Source: GCA-002712965 sp913048525 (GTDB taxonomy: Bacteria > Chloroflexota > Dehalococcoidia > Lucifugimonadales > UBA826). Taken from it: DNA of 64,000 bases. Below the pieces are notes generated by a model. The model made no database searches, was not told the origin of the DNA, and saw nothing but the letters and a program-made list of their open reading frames with translations. The translations under genes were made by a program, and so were the position numbers. Positions within the stretch are counted from its first letter, which is position 1. Every line of letters starts with the position of its first letter. This document shows positions 27,790-36,080 of the stretch, piece after piece. Location: the NCBI GenBank assembly GCA_913048525.1, contig CAJWWP010000003.1, positions 1 through 64,000 on the forward strand, read 5' to 3'.

Positions 27790-28010
27790 GGATAATAATA
27801 AGAATAATAATCCCGTGGATATTGTTGATTATGTTCCTGATAGGCGTGGGATTCAAACGAATATTAGCACGAATAATAGTGTAGATAATGTGGATAAAAT
27901 TATTATGGTTGTGGATATTTTTAATAATAGTCATAGGTTGTTGATAATTAGACAAACTTATACACAAATATTACAAGTTGATAACATTAAATTCTAAGAT
28001 ATCCACAGAT
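27790..28010. other. oriC: Candidate chromosomal origin of replication (oriC): DnaA-box cluster
   Basis: The AT-rich spacer between obgE and the lyase gene holds many matches to the DnaA box TTATNCACA. Perfect: TGTGGATAA (reverse) at 27889-27897 and TTATACACA at 27958-27966. One mismatch: TGTAGATAA 27880-27888, TGTGGATAT 27910-27918, TGTTGATAA 27939-27947 and ATATCCACA 27999-28007. Weaker: CGTGGATAT 27814-27822 and AGTTGATAA 27976-27984. A trinucleotide-periodic AT run lies at about 27791-27810. Flanking genes diverge, and base composition of the plus strand appears to shift from C-rich on the left to G-rich on the right. dnaA is about 26 kb away. Confidence 0.75.
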
Positions 28011-28051
28011 TTATATAGAAAATCTAGCCATATATTATTTGGAGAAGTGCC

Positions 28052-29380
28052 ATGACTCAAAGTAAGGACTTTATATCTGATCTATTAAACGAGAAGTCCA
28101 TTTTTCAATCGTATCTTGATGTAGAAGCAGCACTTGCAAGAGCTCAGGCTGCACTGGGTGTAATTCCTCAATGGGCGGCGGACATAATATCTGAAAAATC
28201 CAACTTGGAACTCTTGAATATGGAGAATGTTTATTCAGGTCTTGAAAAAACAGGACACCCACTAGTCCCTCTCATCTGGGAATTGGATAGAGTTTGTGGG
28301 CCACAGGCAGGAGGATATATTCACTGGGGAGCAACAACTCAAAATATCACACAGACGGGAAAACTATTATTGGTCAAACAATGCCATGCTTACTACAAAC
28401 AGGAATTGGGAAAACTCCTACTCACACTGGCAGAACTTGCTGAGAGATCAAAAAATTATACGATGCCAGGACGAACCCATGGTCAGCATGCTGTGCCAGC
28501 AACTTTTGGATATAAAGTTGCTGTTTGGATTGACGAGCTAATTAGACATACAGAGAGAATGACTAGCTGTGAAGATAGAGTGTTCGTAGCGATGCTTGGA
28601 GGGGGAGCAGGAACGATGGCTTCTGTTGGTTTAGAGGGACTGAAAACACAAGATCTTATAGCAGAGGAATTGGGAATTAGTTCAATGTCAATGCCCGCTA
28701 GAACAATAGGTGACCACCTGACGGAGTACATCACAATTTTGGCAATGCTGGCCGCAACATCAAGCAAGATGGCGCGGGAGGTCTATACCATGATGAAGCA
28801 GGAGTTTGGTGAAGTGGAAGAGCCCGTTCCGGTCGGTGCGGTAGGCTCGTCTACGATGCCGCAGAAGCGCAACCCTCGTCTTAGTCAGGATGTTGTGGCA
28901 TGGGCTTCGGAAGTGCGCACCTATGTGCCTATGTCTTTAGAAGCTATGCAAACGGAGCATGAAGCCGATAAAACTACTAGCATGATGATAAATACGGCAA
29001 TCAATAGGGTTTGTTTTTTGACCGGCAAGATTATAGATGGATTGAATGAAATTTTCTCCGATATAAACCTGTTTCCGGAGAGAATGAGGAAAAATCTTGA
29101 TCTGTCAGGTGGACTTATCATGTCTGAAAGAGTGATGCTTGAACTTGGGAAAGAGATAGGAAGGCAAAGAGCCCATGATGCCGTTTATGAAGCGGCTCAA
29201 AGGGCGGTTAATGAAGGAAGGGCATTTAGTGAAACTTTGGCGGAAGAAAAGGAAATAGCCTCGTTACTATCGACGGAACAGATTGACGATCTTCTAGATC
29301 CTGAGCGATACACTGGTCTATGTGCTTACTTTGCCGAAACATTTGCAGAAAAAGCACGGGTGGTCTCAAGGGACCTGTAG
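28052..29380 (+). CDS. Adenylosuccinate lyase / fumarase superfamily lyase
   Basis: A 442-residue member of the fumarase/aspartase superfamily, which carries out beta-eliminations releasing fumarate or cycloisomerisations. The superfamily signature GSSTMPQKRNP is at about 268-278, the catalytic-type TMPGRTHGQHAVPATFG at about 138-154, and GGYIHWGATTQNITQTG at about 87-103. Its length and C-terminal helical tail fit both PurB and 3-carboxy-cis,cis-muconate cycloisomerase. With catabolic CoA-transferases next door, purB is not certain, so no symbol is given. GGAGAAGTGCC precedes the ATG. Confidence 0.85.
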   Translation: MTQSKDFISDLLNEKSIFQSYLDVEAALARAQAALGVIPQWAADIISEKSNLELLNMENVYSGLEKTGHPLVPLIWELDRVCGPQAGGYIHWGATTQNITQTGKLLLVKQCHAYYKQELGKLLLTLAELAERSKNYTMPGRTHGQHAVPATFGYKVAVWIDELIRHTERMTSCEDRVFVAMLGGGAGTMASVGLEGLKTQDLIAEELGISSMSMPARTIGDHLTEYITILAMLAATSSKMAREVYTMMKQEFGEVEEPVPVGAVGSSTMPQKRNPRLSQDVVAWASEVRTYVPMSLEAMQTEHEADKTTSMMINTAINRVCFLTGKIIDGLNEIFSDINLFPERMRKNLDLSGGLIMSERVMLELGKEIGRQRAHDAVYEAAQRAVNEGRAFSETLAEEKEIASLLSTEQIDDLLDPERYTGLCAYFAETFAEKARVVSRDL

Positions 29381-29399
29381 CTACGGGTTGATTTGGAAA

Positions 29400-30593
29400 C
29401 TATTTGAGGCCTATAGGCAAACTATTTGGGATAGTATCTGAAGCTCTCAGATTGGCTAATTCAGAGTCTGATATTCCGAAGCTTTTTAAAATGGCATTTG
29501 TGTCGCCGCCGAAAGAGGGAGGCTCAACCTCAACTAGATCACATTCAGACATGACGACGGGATTACCCGGCCAGGTTACGTCACCCCAATGACGAGATCC
29601 TTTAATATTTTCTTCCTCATTATGAATATTTCCATAGGTTCGTTCAACGACAATTCCTCTTCTCCTATTTCCTTCCTCTCTATGAAGCTCGGAGGCGTAT
29701 TTGTTTATTGCAACGGGAACTCCAGCAGAGGAGAGTAGAGAAACCCAGTGGGTACTTGTGTTAGTGAGAAATATGTCTTGCAGATGCTGACTACTTGGAT
29801 GACTATCCATATTAGCGAAAGAGGGAATAGATTGAAGTGCAAGCGATTCATCACTATTTGAAACAGAAAGAAAAATCCAAGAGTCGTCTGCACATTTATA
29901 CAACTGGTTAAAGGAATCAGTTCCTCTTATTCCTGGACCCCCTAAATCGCGACGACTATATCCTGGATAATCAACATGATAAGGTCCGGTAATGGTCGCA
30001 GAAGTATAAGAAAGTGCGGCCTCTATTTTTTGCCCTCTTCCAGTTTTTTCCCGATCCAGCAAAGCAAGCATGACGGCATAAGCAGCGGAGATACCGGTTC
30101 CGTAGTCGTTCAAAGTGAAAGTAGCGGGACGAGGTCTTTGTGGCTGTTGGGGGTCAGAGACTCCAGCGTTGCGCAGTTGTATTCCCGTAGCGGCCTGCGC
30201 ATTTTGCTCAAAGCCGGGTCGCATCTGCCAGGGGCCTTCCTGCCCGAAGCAGTTTATGGAGCCATAAATAATTTCCGGATTTAGATTCTTCAAAGCCTGG
30301 TATCCAATACCTAGTCTATCGGCAACACCTTTGCGAAATCCTTCCAACACTACGTCAGCCTTACCGGCCATAGTTAGGAAGGTGTCGAGTCCCCCAGGTT
30401 TTCCTAGGTTGAGTGCGATGCTTTGCTTTCCTCTCCCTACGTCAAGCCAGGGCGTGAGTTGAGGGGGGCGAAAGTCAGGATCTACCTTGATTACATTGGC
30501 TCCATACTGAGCTAATGTACGCCCACATGTGGGCCCAGCAAGAACTATGCAAAGATCCAGCACAGTCACACCATCTAAAGGAAGGTCATTCAT
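29400..30593 (-). CDS. CaiB/BaiF family CoA-transferase
   Basis: A class III CoA-transferase of about 397 residues. Text typical of the family: LDLCIVLAGPTCGRTLAQYGANVIKVD near the N-terminus, GKQSIALNLGKPGG, FRKGVADRLGIGYQALKNLNP, and YGSINCFGQEGPW. The ATG at 30593 (MNDLPLDGVTV) is chosen because any earlier start would run into the preceding gene; GGGAG lies about 15 bases upstream. The position of the usual catalytic Asp reads PGFEQNAQAATG, with Glu/Gln text where many members have fD, which may alter activity. It follows the next CoA-transferase by 7 bases. Confidence 0.87.
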   Translation of the reverse strand: MNDLPLDGVTVLDLCIVLAGPTCGRTLAQYGANVIKVDPDFRPPQLTPWLDVGRGKQSIALNLGKPGGLDTFLTMAGKADVVLEGFRKGVADRLGIGYQALKNLNPEIIYGSINCFGQEGPWQMRPGFEQNAQAATGIQLRNAGVSDPQQPQRPRPATFTLNDYGTGISAAYAVMLALLDREKTGRGQKIEAALSYTSATITGPYHVDYPGYSRRDLGGPGIRGTDSFNQLYKCADDSWIFLSVSNSDESLALQSIPSFANMDSHPSSQHLQDIFLTNTSTHWVSLLSSAGVPVAINKYASELHREEGNRRRGIVVERTYGNIHNEEENIKGSRHWGDVTWPGNPVVMSECDLVEVEPPSFGGDTNAILKSFGISDSELANLRASDTIPNSLPIGLK

Positions 30594-30600
30594 ACTGAAG

Positions 30601-31686
30601 TTAATTATCTCCCGGCATCTCAGGAGCAGGTGTTTTGACCTGTCCAAGATTCCCGTGGGTTTTAACAAGTAATCCCGGTTGTTTCATCCTCCCGAATATT
30701 GGGTCATTTATCTGAACGACTGCACCCGAGTCTGAAGCCTGTGGTTCGTCTAGCCATTCATCCACTGTTCTGCAGGCAGTTCCGGGAACTCCAATATGTT
30801 CCATAAAGGTTTCCCACTCAAGTGCTGTTCTCTCGCTCCATATTTCCTCGAACTTTTGGTTCCATTCTTCTAAAAGGTCGCCATCGGAATTCAGCAGTTT
30901 ATTATCAGTCAGGTGATCCAGCCAGTCGGGGTGTCCTATTGCTTCAAGAAAAGGTTCTAAAAATCGAGGAATTGCGATGTTTACATTGATCCATCTGCCA
31001 TCTCGGCATCGATAAAAACGAGCAATAACCGGATGCCCCTCCTGTTTACCATGCGGTCTTTGCGAGTGTCGCACTAGTGCAGTGCCCATACCTTGGTACA
31101 TTGAGTCGTGGATAGGCACTGTTATTTGCTGCCCCTTTCCTGTTTTTCCTCGGTATAGCAATGCAGCTGTTACAGCGGGAGCCGCTGTTATTGCGGCGAA
31201 GGTGCTGGCGTAATAAAGTTCATGGAAGGAAGGCCCCTCTTCTGGTACTGGGTCATCTCCGGATGGGTTAAGAGCATAAACACCGGAGCTGGCAGCCACC
31301 AGACCTTCACGTGCTGGTAACCAACCCAGTGGATGATCTTCTTGAAATGCTGGAATCGATACCACCACGGGCTCCTTATCAGCAGTTATCTGGGAGAGGG
31401 AGGCAAATGTAAGACCAAGAGCGGTTTTCTCGGAAGCATCAAGACATTCGATGACTATATCAGCGCCATTGGCAAAATGAACGACTGTATTCTTCGAGTA
31501 AGTGGACAAAGAGGAAAATTTTCCTCGATTCCACACTGCGAACTCTTCCGTACCCCTGGAAGGGTCTCCACCTAGAGGCTCTATCTTATGAACGTCAGCT
31601 CCTTGGTCTGCTAAAAGCATCCCAAGTATAGATCCAGCCGGATAGCGGCTGAACTCGACTACCTTATATCCGGCTAAGACACCCAT
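30601..31686 (-). CDS. CaiB/BaiF family CoA-transferase (short form)
   Basis: A 361-residue class III CoA-transferase homologue, about 40 residues shorter than usual. The N-terminal GYKVVEFSRYPAGSILGMLLADQGADVHKIEPLGGDPSRG is clear when read as adjoining segments, as is GKGQQITVPIHDSMYQGMG in the middle. The region between residues 60 and 110 is compressed relative to relatives. It lies between the selenoprotein gene (36-base gap) and the second CoA-transferase (7-base gap), so the three are probably one operon. It may pair with the downstream paralogue as a heteromer, which is inference. Confidence 0.85.
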   Translation of the reverse strand: MGVLAGYKVVEFSRYPAGSILGMLLADQGADVHKIEPLGGDPSRGTEEFAVWNRGKFSSLSTYSKNTVVHFANGADIVIECLDASEKTALGLTFASLSQITADKEPVVVSIPAFQEDHPLGWLPAREGLVAASSGVYALNPSGDDPVPEEGPSFHELYYASTFAAITAAPAVTAALLYRGKTGKGQQITVPIHDSMYQGMGTALVRHSQRPHGKQEGHPVIARFYRCRDGRWINVNIAIPRFLEPFLEAIGHPDWLDHLTDNKLLNSDGDLLEEWNQKFEEIWSERTALEWETFMEHIGVPGTACRTVDEWLDEPQASDSGAVVQINDPIFGRMKQPGLLVKTHGNLGQVKTPAPEMPGDN

Positions 31687-31722
31687 AAGAAAAACTAAAG
31701 CTGGTAAGGGTTACCCCCTTAC

Positions 31723-33363
31723 TTACCTGTACTGATCTATCCCAATGGTTGCAGAAGATGGCCCCGACGGAAAAACTAAGGTTTTAGCTCGATCTGCGCC
31801 TACAACGACTATGTCTATATCGTCTGGGCTATGAAGCAATGGAACTTCGGTGGACAGAATTTCTTCTTCGGTCTGATTCCGTAGGTAGTGCCAATTTTCA
31901 TGCACACGGGCATCTCCCAAAGGCATGTACTGGATCATTTTACCGAGGCTATTATTGGCATGCTTATGTATGAACTCTCTTGCATCTTTTTTGGAGAAAC
32001 CTTCCCCACCTACGGGGCCAGCAACGTCCGGAGGCATGAAGATTAACCTTTCATGCCCTCCGGCACGACTTCCACCGAGGGTTGTGTTTCCAAAGGTGAT
32101 TCCATAGGCTAAAGTTTTCAACAAACCTTCGGCTGAAGTGTTTCCTTGATCCTGTACGTCTAGCTCACCGTCGGTTACGAAAATTGATATAGCACTTTCA
32201 CTGGCTTTGAATCCACGATCTTCTGCATATGAAGGCCAAGGACTCATATCCTCATTTTCGCCTAAGCAGTGAACAAATTTTCGAGTCGTTCCGATCGTGT
32301 CCATATCCATCTTATTCGGATACCACATTCCTATGTTTTTAAGGCAAAGGTAAAAAGCTCTCCCGATTATGATGTTTATTTCATTATCTCGACCAGGACC
32401 CAGAGCTGATCTTGGATTGAGACCAACCTCTTTGGCAATAGGTCCGTTTACTACGAGAATAGGGGCATGAGGGCTTGTGGACATTAAAAGGGACTTTCCT
32501 CCATGTTCCCCCATTTCAGAAAGACATTTGACTGCAGCGATTATTATTGGCATGTGTTCAGGTTTGGCTCCTGCCAGAGCGGAATTTATCGCTATTTTTT
32601 CCACTGTGGCAAGTCCAAATCCAGGGGGCATGTCGCACACTACGTGGTCAGATGGGAGGCTGGTACCGGATATTAGATCAGCAACTGCAGATTCTGTCGG
32701 AGGAAAAACAGGGAGAGCATCAGACCAATCCCTGCGAGTGTAGTCAGAGTTCATTTTCAGGATAGCGTCAAATCTGTCTTCACCCTCATATCTCAGTGTA
32801 GACTCTTGGTCTTCTGGGGTGGTGTCGTTGGTACTGTCGGCGGTGAGACACGAGATTAATTCATCCATTACCTCTTCTGTCTGAGTGACACATAGGTTGT
32901 CGGCGAGATTACGATATATTCTTGGGACGATCACAAACTGCAAATCAGGCATGCCAAAAGCTCGACTACTGGCCAGGGCGTCGTCTTCGAATCGCCCGGA
33001 AACGATTGGGACAGCTGGCTTACCCATTTTTTCTATTTCAATCATGTCGTGGCACATCCACGACGCGCATGTCCCTCAATCAGCCGTTGCACCTATTACG
33101 ACATCACATTCCTCTCCTGCTTGTTTCACTATTGGAGGTGGGGTGGGGTAGTTTCCGCCCGTGTAAAAGTTAATACTTACATCGCTGAAACGTTCTTGGA
33201 TGATTTCGCCAGCACGATTTAAAGCTAGGTCACCACCGTGCGTGCCACTCCAGACAAGGCCAATAGTTAGACCGTCTAGAGATTTGGGTCTGGGGTTGGT
33301 TCTTAATATGTTCATCATCCCACGCTGTTGAGCGACAGGATTAGATACTTCCAGTAGGTGCAT
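31723..33363 (-). CDS. UGSC-family selenoprotein with in-frame UGA (selenocysteine)
   Basis: One frame runs from ATG 33363 to 31723, interrupted only by TGA at 33076-33078, giving 546 residues with Sec at 96. Around it the protein reads VVIGATAD-U-GTC-ASWMCHD, which matches the U-G-S/T-C motif of the UGSC (seleno)protein family in its N-terminal alpha/beta domain. After it comes a long C-terminal domain with RRDWSDALPVFPPTE, PPGFGLATVEKIAINSALAG and PHAPILVVNGP. Coding potential continues without a frame change on both sides. A hairpin just after the UGA fits a bacterial SECIS. GGAGG lies 6 bases before the ATG. Function is unknown; the U-x-x-C pair suggests redox chemistry. Confidence 0.85.
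33043..33071 (-). promoter_or_regulatory. SECIS-like hairpin after the UGA codon
   Basis: On the minus strand, GTCGTGG (33064-33058) pairs perfectly with CCACGAC (33052-33046) around the loop ATGTG. CAT (33071-33069) pairs with ATG (33045-33043) below a 4-base GCGC bulge. The loop starts 18 bases after the UGA, within the spacing known for bacterial SECIS elements, and a G-U step sits in the loop. SelB would bind here to deliver Sec-tRNA. It lies inside the coding sequence, as bacterial SECIS elements do. Confidence 0.7.
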
Positions 33364-33470
33364 TATTAACCTCCATTTGTTAGCGGTAATGACTAGTGGC
33401 ACCGATTATACAGACCAACGCCGTCAACTGCCGTTATAATTGAAAACCTAAAACTTAGGATAGGTATGTG

Positions 33471-34097
33471 ATGAATGACATGGAGCCATGCGGGTTGCTC
33501 GTTGCCACTAGAAACGCTGCGAAGATGCAAGAATTAATGGTCCTTCTCGGGGACACCAGGTATAACCTGCTGTCCTTGAATGAGATGTCCATTGACCCGG
33601 GTTACGAGGTGGAGGAAACTGGCTCGACTTTTGAGGAAAACGCGATATTGAAAGCTGAGGGCTATGGTGCTATTTCGGGAATGATGACGCTTGCCGACGA
33701 CTCTGGTCTTGAAGTTGATGCACTGGGTGGTGCCCCGGGGGTTTTATCTGCCCGGTATGGTGACGAAACATTAGATGATTTGGGCAGAAATGAGCTGCTC
33801 CTCAAAAACGTGTATGGATTGCCAGAAGAGGAACTTACTGCCCGGTTTAGGTGTGTTGTGGCTATTTATACTCCGGGTGATGGGACAGTGACTTTTGATG
33901 GAAAGATTGAAGGCAATATCACACATAATCCTCGAGGTGGCAATGGGTTTGGGTATGACCCCTTATTTTTTTTCCCACCTAAGGCTAAAACACTTGCGGA
34001 GATACCCTCCAGGGAAAAACATGAGGTATCACATAGAGGTACTGCGGTGAGGCAGGCAGCAAGCTACTTGCGAGAAAGAGGTGAGTCTGGATGTTGA
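33471..34097 (+). CDS. rdgB: XTP/dITP (non-canonical purine NTP) pyrophosphatase
   Basis: Hydrolyses ITP, dITP and XTP to monophosphates, keeping deaminated purines out of DNA and RNA. Family text: LLVATRNAAKMQEL near the N-terminus, ETGSTFEENAILKAEGY, LADDSGLEVDALGGAPGVLSARY, and HNPRGGNGFGYDPLFFFP followed by EKHEVSHRGTAVR. About 208 residues, normal length. ATG at 33471 is preferred; GTG at 33468 is in frame just before it. AGGA lies about 10 bases upstream. It overlaps moaA by 7 bases, so they are co-expressed. Confidence 0.92.
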   Translation: MNDMEPCGLLVATRNAAKMQELMVLLGDTRYNLLSLNEMSIDPGYEVEETGSTFEENAILKAEGYGAISGMMTLADDSGLEVDALGGAPGVLSARYGDETLDDLGRNELLLKNVYGLPEEELTARFRCVVAIYTPGDGTVTFDGKIEGNITHNPRGGNGFGYDPLFFFPPKAKTLAEIPSREKHEVSHRGTAVRQAASYLRERGESGC

Positions 34098-35107
34098 AAG
34101 CTGAACCTCTAGATAAACTGTCCCGCCCTCTAAGGGATTTAAGGGTGTCTGTGACGGATCGTTGCAATTTTCGATGTCCTTACTGCATGCCCGCTGAAAT
34201 TTTTGGCGAAAGATACGAGTTCCTCCCAAGAAATGACCTTTTGACGTTTGAAGAGATAACTCGAATCGTTCTGCTGTCAACTCAACTTGGTGTGAAGAAA
34301 GTCAGATTGACGGGGGGTGAACCTCTTATAAGACAGGATATCGTTGAGCTTGTATCAATGATAGCAAATATTGGTGCCATAGAAGATTTGGCTATGACAA
34401 CCAACGCTTATCTTCTCTCTGGAATGGCAGAAAGCCTGAAAAAAGCAGGGTTGCAAAGGATAACAGTGAGTCTAGATTCTATTGACGACGAAGTATTTCG
34501 TAAGATGAATGGCCGAGGATTCGGGACAGCAAAAGTTATGGATGGTATAGCTGCAGCGAAAGAGGCTGGTCTGGACCCAATTAAAATCAATGCTGTTGTG
34601 CAAAAAGGTATTAATGACGACACATTGGTTGAACTAGCACGGTGGTGTCGAGATAACGGCTACACCCCGCGGTTCATTGAGTACATGGATGTGGGTACAT
34701 TAAATGACTGGAAGTTAGACGAGGTGCTCCCAGCGGCTGATATTGTGAGAATAATAGAGAGGGAATTTGCGATTGAACCTATTGAACCTTCCTACCAGGG
34801 AGAAGTTGCAAAAAGATATAGCTATAAGGATGGGAAAGGGGAGTTTGGGGTTATTTCGTCTGTGACGCAACCGTTTTGTGGTGACTGCACTAGGCTGCGA
34901 CTATCTCCAGAGGGACAAATTGTCACGTGCCTGTTTGCGGACGGAGGAACTGATCTTAGGGGACCCATGAGAGACAACATTACTGATAAGGATTTGCTGA
35001 ATCTCATGTCAGGAACCTGGACAAATAGGGAGGATCGTTACTCAGAGATTCGTACGTCAATGACTAGCCCAAGAAAAAAGGTTGAGATGTACCACATAGG
35101 TGGCTAA
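34091..35107 (+). CDS. moaA: GTP 3',8-cyclase (molybdenum cofactor synthesis)
   Basis: A radical SAM enzyme that, with MoaC, converts GTP to cyclic pyranopterin monophosphate, the first stage of molybdopterin synthesis. The radical SAM cluster motif CNFRCPYC supplies C25, C29 and C32. The SAM-binding LTGGEPL is near residue 77. The second cluster is bound near the C-terminus in QPFCGDCTRLRLSPEG...TCLFADGG. The chain ends in the conserved Gly-Gly. At 338 residues the length is typical. It overlaps rdgB by 7 bases and precedes the RNase HI-MoaC fusion by 15 bases. Confidence 0.96.
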   Translation: MLKAEPLDKLSRPLRDLRVSVTDRCNFRCPYCMPAEIFGERYEFLPRNDLLTFEEITRIVLLSTQLGVKKVRLTGGEPLIRQDIVELVSMIANIGAIEDLAMTTNAYLLSGMAESLKKAGLQRITVSLDSIDDEVFRKMNGRGFGTAKVMDGIAAAKEAGLDPIKINAVVQKGINDDTLVELARWCRDNGYTPRFIEYMDVGTLNDWKLDEVLPAADIVRIIEREFAIEPIEPSYQGEVAKRYSYKDGKGEFGVISSVTQPFCGDCTRLRLSPEGQIVTCLFADGGTDLRGPMRDNITDKDLLNLMSGTWTNREDRYSEIRTSMTSPRKKVEMYHIGG

Positions 35108-35122
35108 GAAGAGGAAATTCTT

Positions 35123-36073
35123 TTGTCAATGATCACTATCTACACTGACGGGGCTTGCATAGGGAATCCTGGACCAGGAGGTTGGGGGGCTGTTATATCT
35201 GGTGACGGTCCCCAAAGGTCTCTTCATGGTAGAGACTCGGATACAACCAATAATCGTATGGAAATCCTCGCTGTAATTAGAGGCTTGGAAGATTTACCCG
35301 AAAATTCCGATATTACTGTTTATTCCGATTCTTCCTATGTCATTAACACCATGACGAAGAACTGGAAACGAAACAAAAATCAGGACCTCTGGAAAATCCT
35401 TGATGGAGAAGTCGGCAAGAGGAATGTCCAGTGGGTTTGGGTTAAAGGACACGCTGGGGATCCGCTAAACGAAGAGGCCGACCGTCTTGCGCATTCGGAG
35501 GCTGTTGGGAAGCCCGTTTCACCTGTTGGAGAAACATCACCAAATATAGTGGGAGGGGTAGCAATGGAGCAAAAAGAAGAAAAAGACTTATTTGGTAAGG
35601 TTGATAAGTTAACCCATGTTGACGAGCATGGAGAAGCCAGAATGGTAGATGTTGGAAGTAAACCTGATACTGATCGGGTGGCGGTAGCAAAGGGGTTTGT
35701 GAAGATGAAAGCCCAGACGATCGAGTTAGTAAATGCAAATGGAGTTGAAAAAGGGGATGTTTTGGCTGTTGCTCGAGTCGCTGGAGTTATGGCAGCGAAG
35801 CAGACTTCGAATCTTATTCCTCTCTGCCATCCATTGCCATTGACGCAAGTGACCATCGATTTTGATATTGATATAGAGACCTCAACTATTTTAATAACAG
35901 GGATTGCAAAGACTAGAGGGAAAACCGGGGTGGAGATGGAAGCTTTAACAGCAACCTCTGTGGCTGCTTTGACCATATATGACATGTGTAAGTCCGTGGA
36001 TCGAGGAATGAGTATGGGAGCACGTCTTTCCAGTAAGACCGGCGGACAATCAGGGGATGTTTTTTTAGACTAA
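35123..36073 (+). CDS. moaC: RNase HI - MoaC fusion (cyclic pyranopterin monophosphate synthase)
   Basis: One open frame of 316 residues joins two enzymes. Residues 1-130 are RNase HI: TDGACIGNPGPGGWG with D9, E47 in NNRMEILA, D69 in VYSDSSYV, and VKGHAGDPLNEEADRLA. Residues 160-316 are MoaC: KGDVLAVARVAGVMAAKQTSNLIPLCHPL, read in parts, then GKTGVEMEALTATSVAALTIYDMCK with D287 and K290. A linker of about 30 residues joins them. TTG at 35123 has GAGG 8 bases upstream; ATG at 35129 is the alternative. A strong GGGAGGGG precedes an in-frame internal ATG at 35564, so MoaC may also be made alone. The neighbour moaA supports the MoaC role. Confidence 0.93.
   Translation: MSMITIYTDGACIGNPGPGGWGAVISGDGPQRSLHGRDSDTTNNRMEILAVIRGLEDLPENSDITVYSDSSYVINTMTKNWKRNKNQDLWKILDGEVGKRNVQWVWVKGHAGDPLNEEADRLAHSEAVGKPVSPVGETSPNIVGGVAMEQKEEKDLFGKVDKLTHVDEHGEARMVDVGSKPDTDRVAVAKGFVKMKAQTIELVNANGVEKGDVLAVARVAGVMAAKQTSNLIPLCHPLPLTQVTIDFDIDIETSTILITGIAKTRGKTGVEMEALTATSVAALTIYDMCKSVDRGMSMGARLSSKTGGQSGDVFLD
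35551..35566 (+). promoter_or_regulatory. Internal ribosome binding site and start codon for stand-alone MoaC
   Basis: GGGAGGGG at 35551-35558 is followed 5 bases later by ATG at 35564, in frame with the fusion (residue 148) and exactly in the linker before the MoaC domain. This is as good as any start in the window, so a separate MoaC product of about 169 residues is likely alongside the fusion. It also suggests the fusion arose by loss of a stop between two coupled genes. Confidence 0.6.
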
Positions 36074-36080
36074 ATTGGCT

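Noticed and set aside
27752..27967. A 71-codon frame on the minus strand in the obgE upstream spacer
   Set aside because: Its Asn/Ile-rich composition simply reflects AT-rich origin DNA and DnaA boxes; there is no domain.
28052..29380. Firm assignment as purB
   Set aside because: The superfamily signature does not separate adenylosuccinate lyase from carboxymuconate cycloisomerase, and the neighbours are catabolic rather than purine genes.
33058..33078. The TGA at 33076 as a true stop, frameshift or sequencing error
   Set aside because: Frame is unchanged on both sides, the stop is at the Sec position of the UGSC motif, and a SECIS-like hairpin follows. Recoding explains all three.
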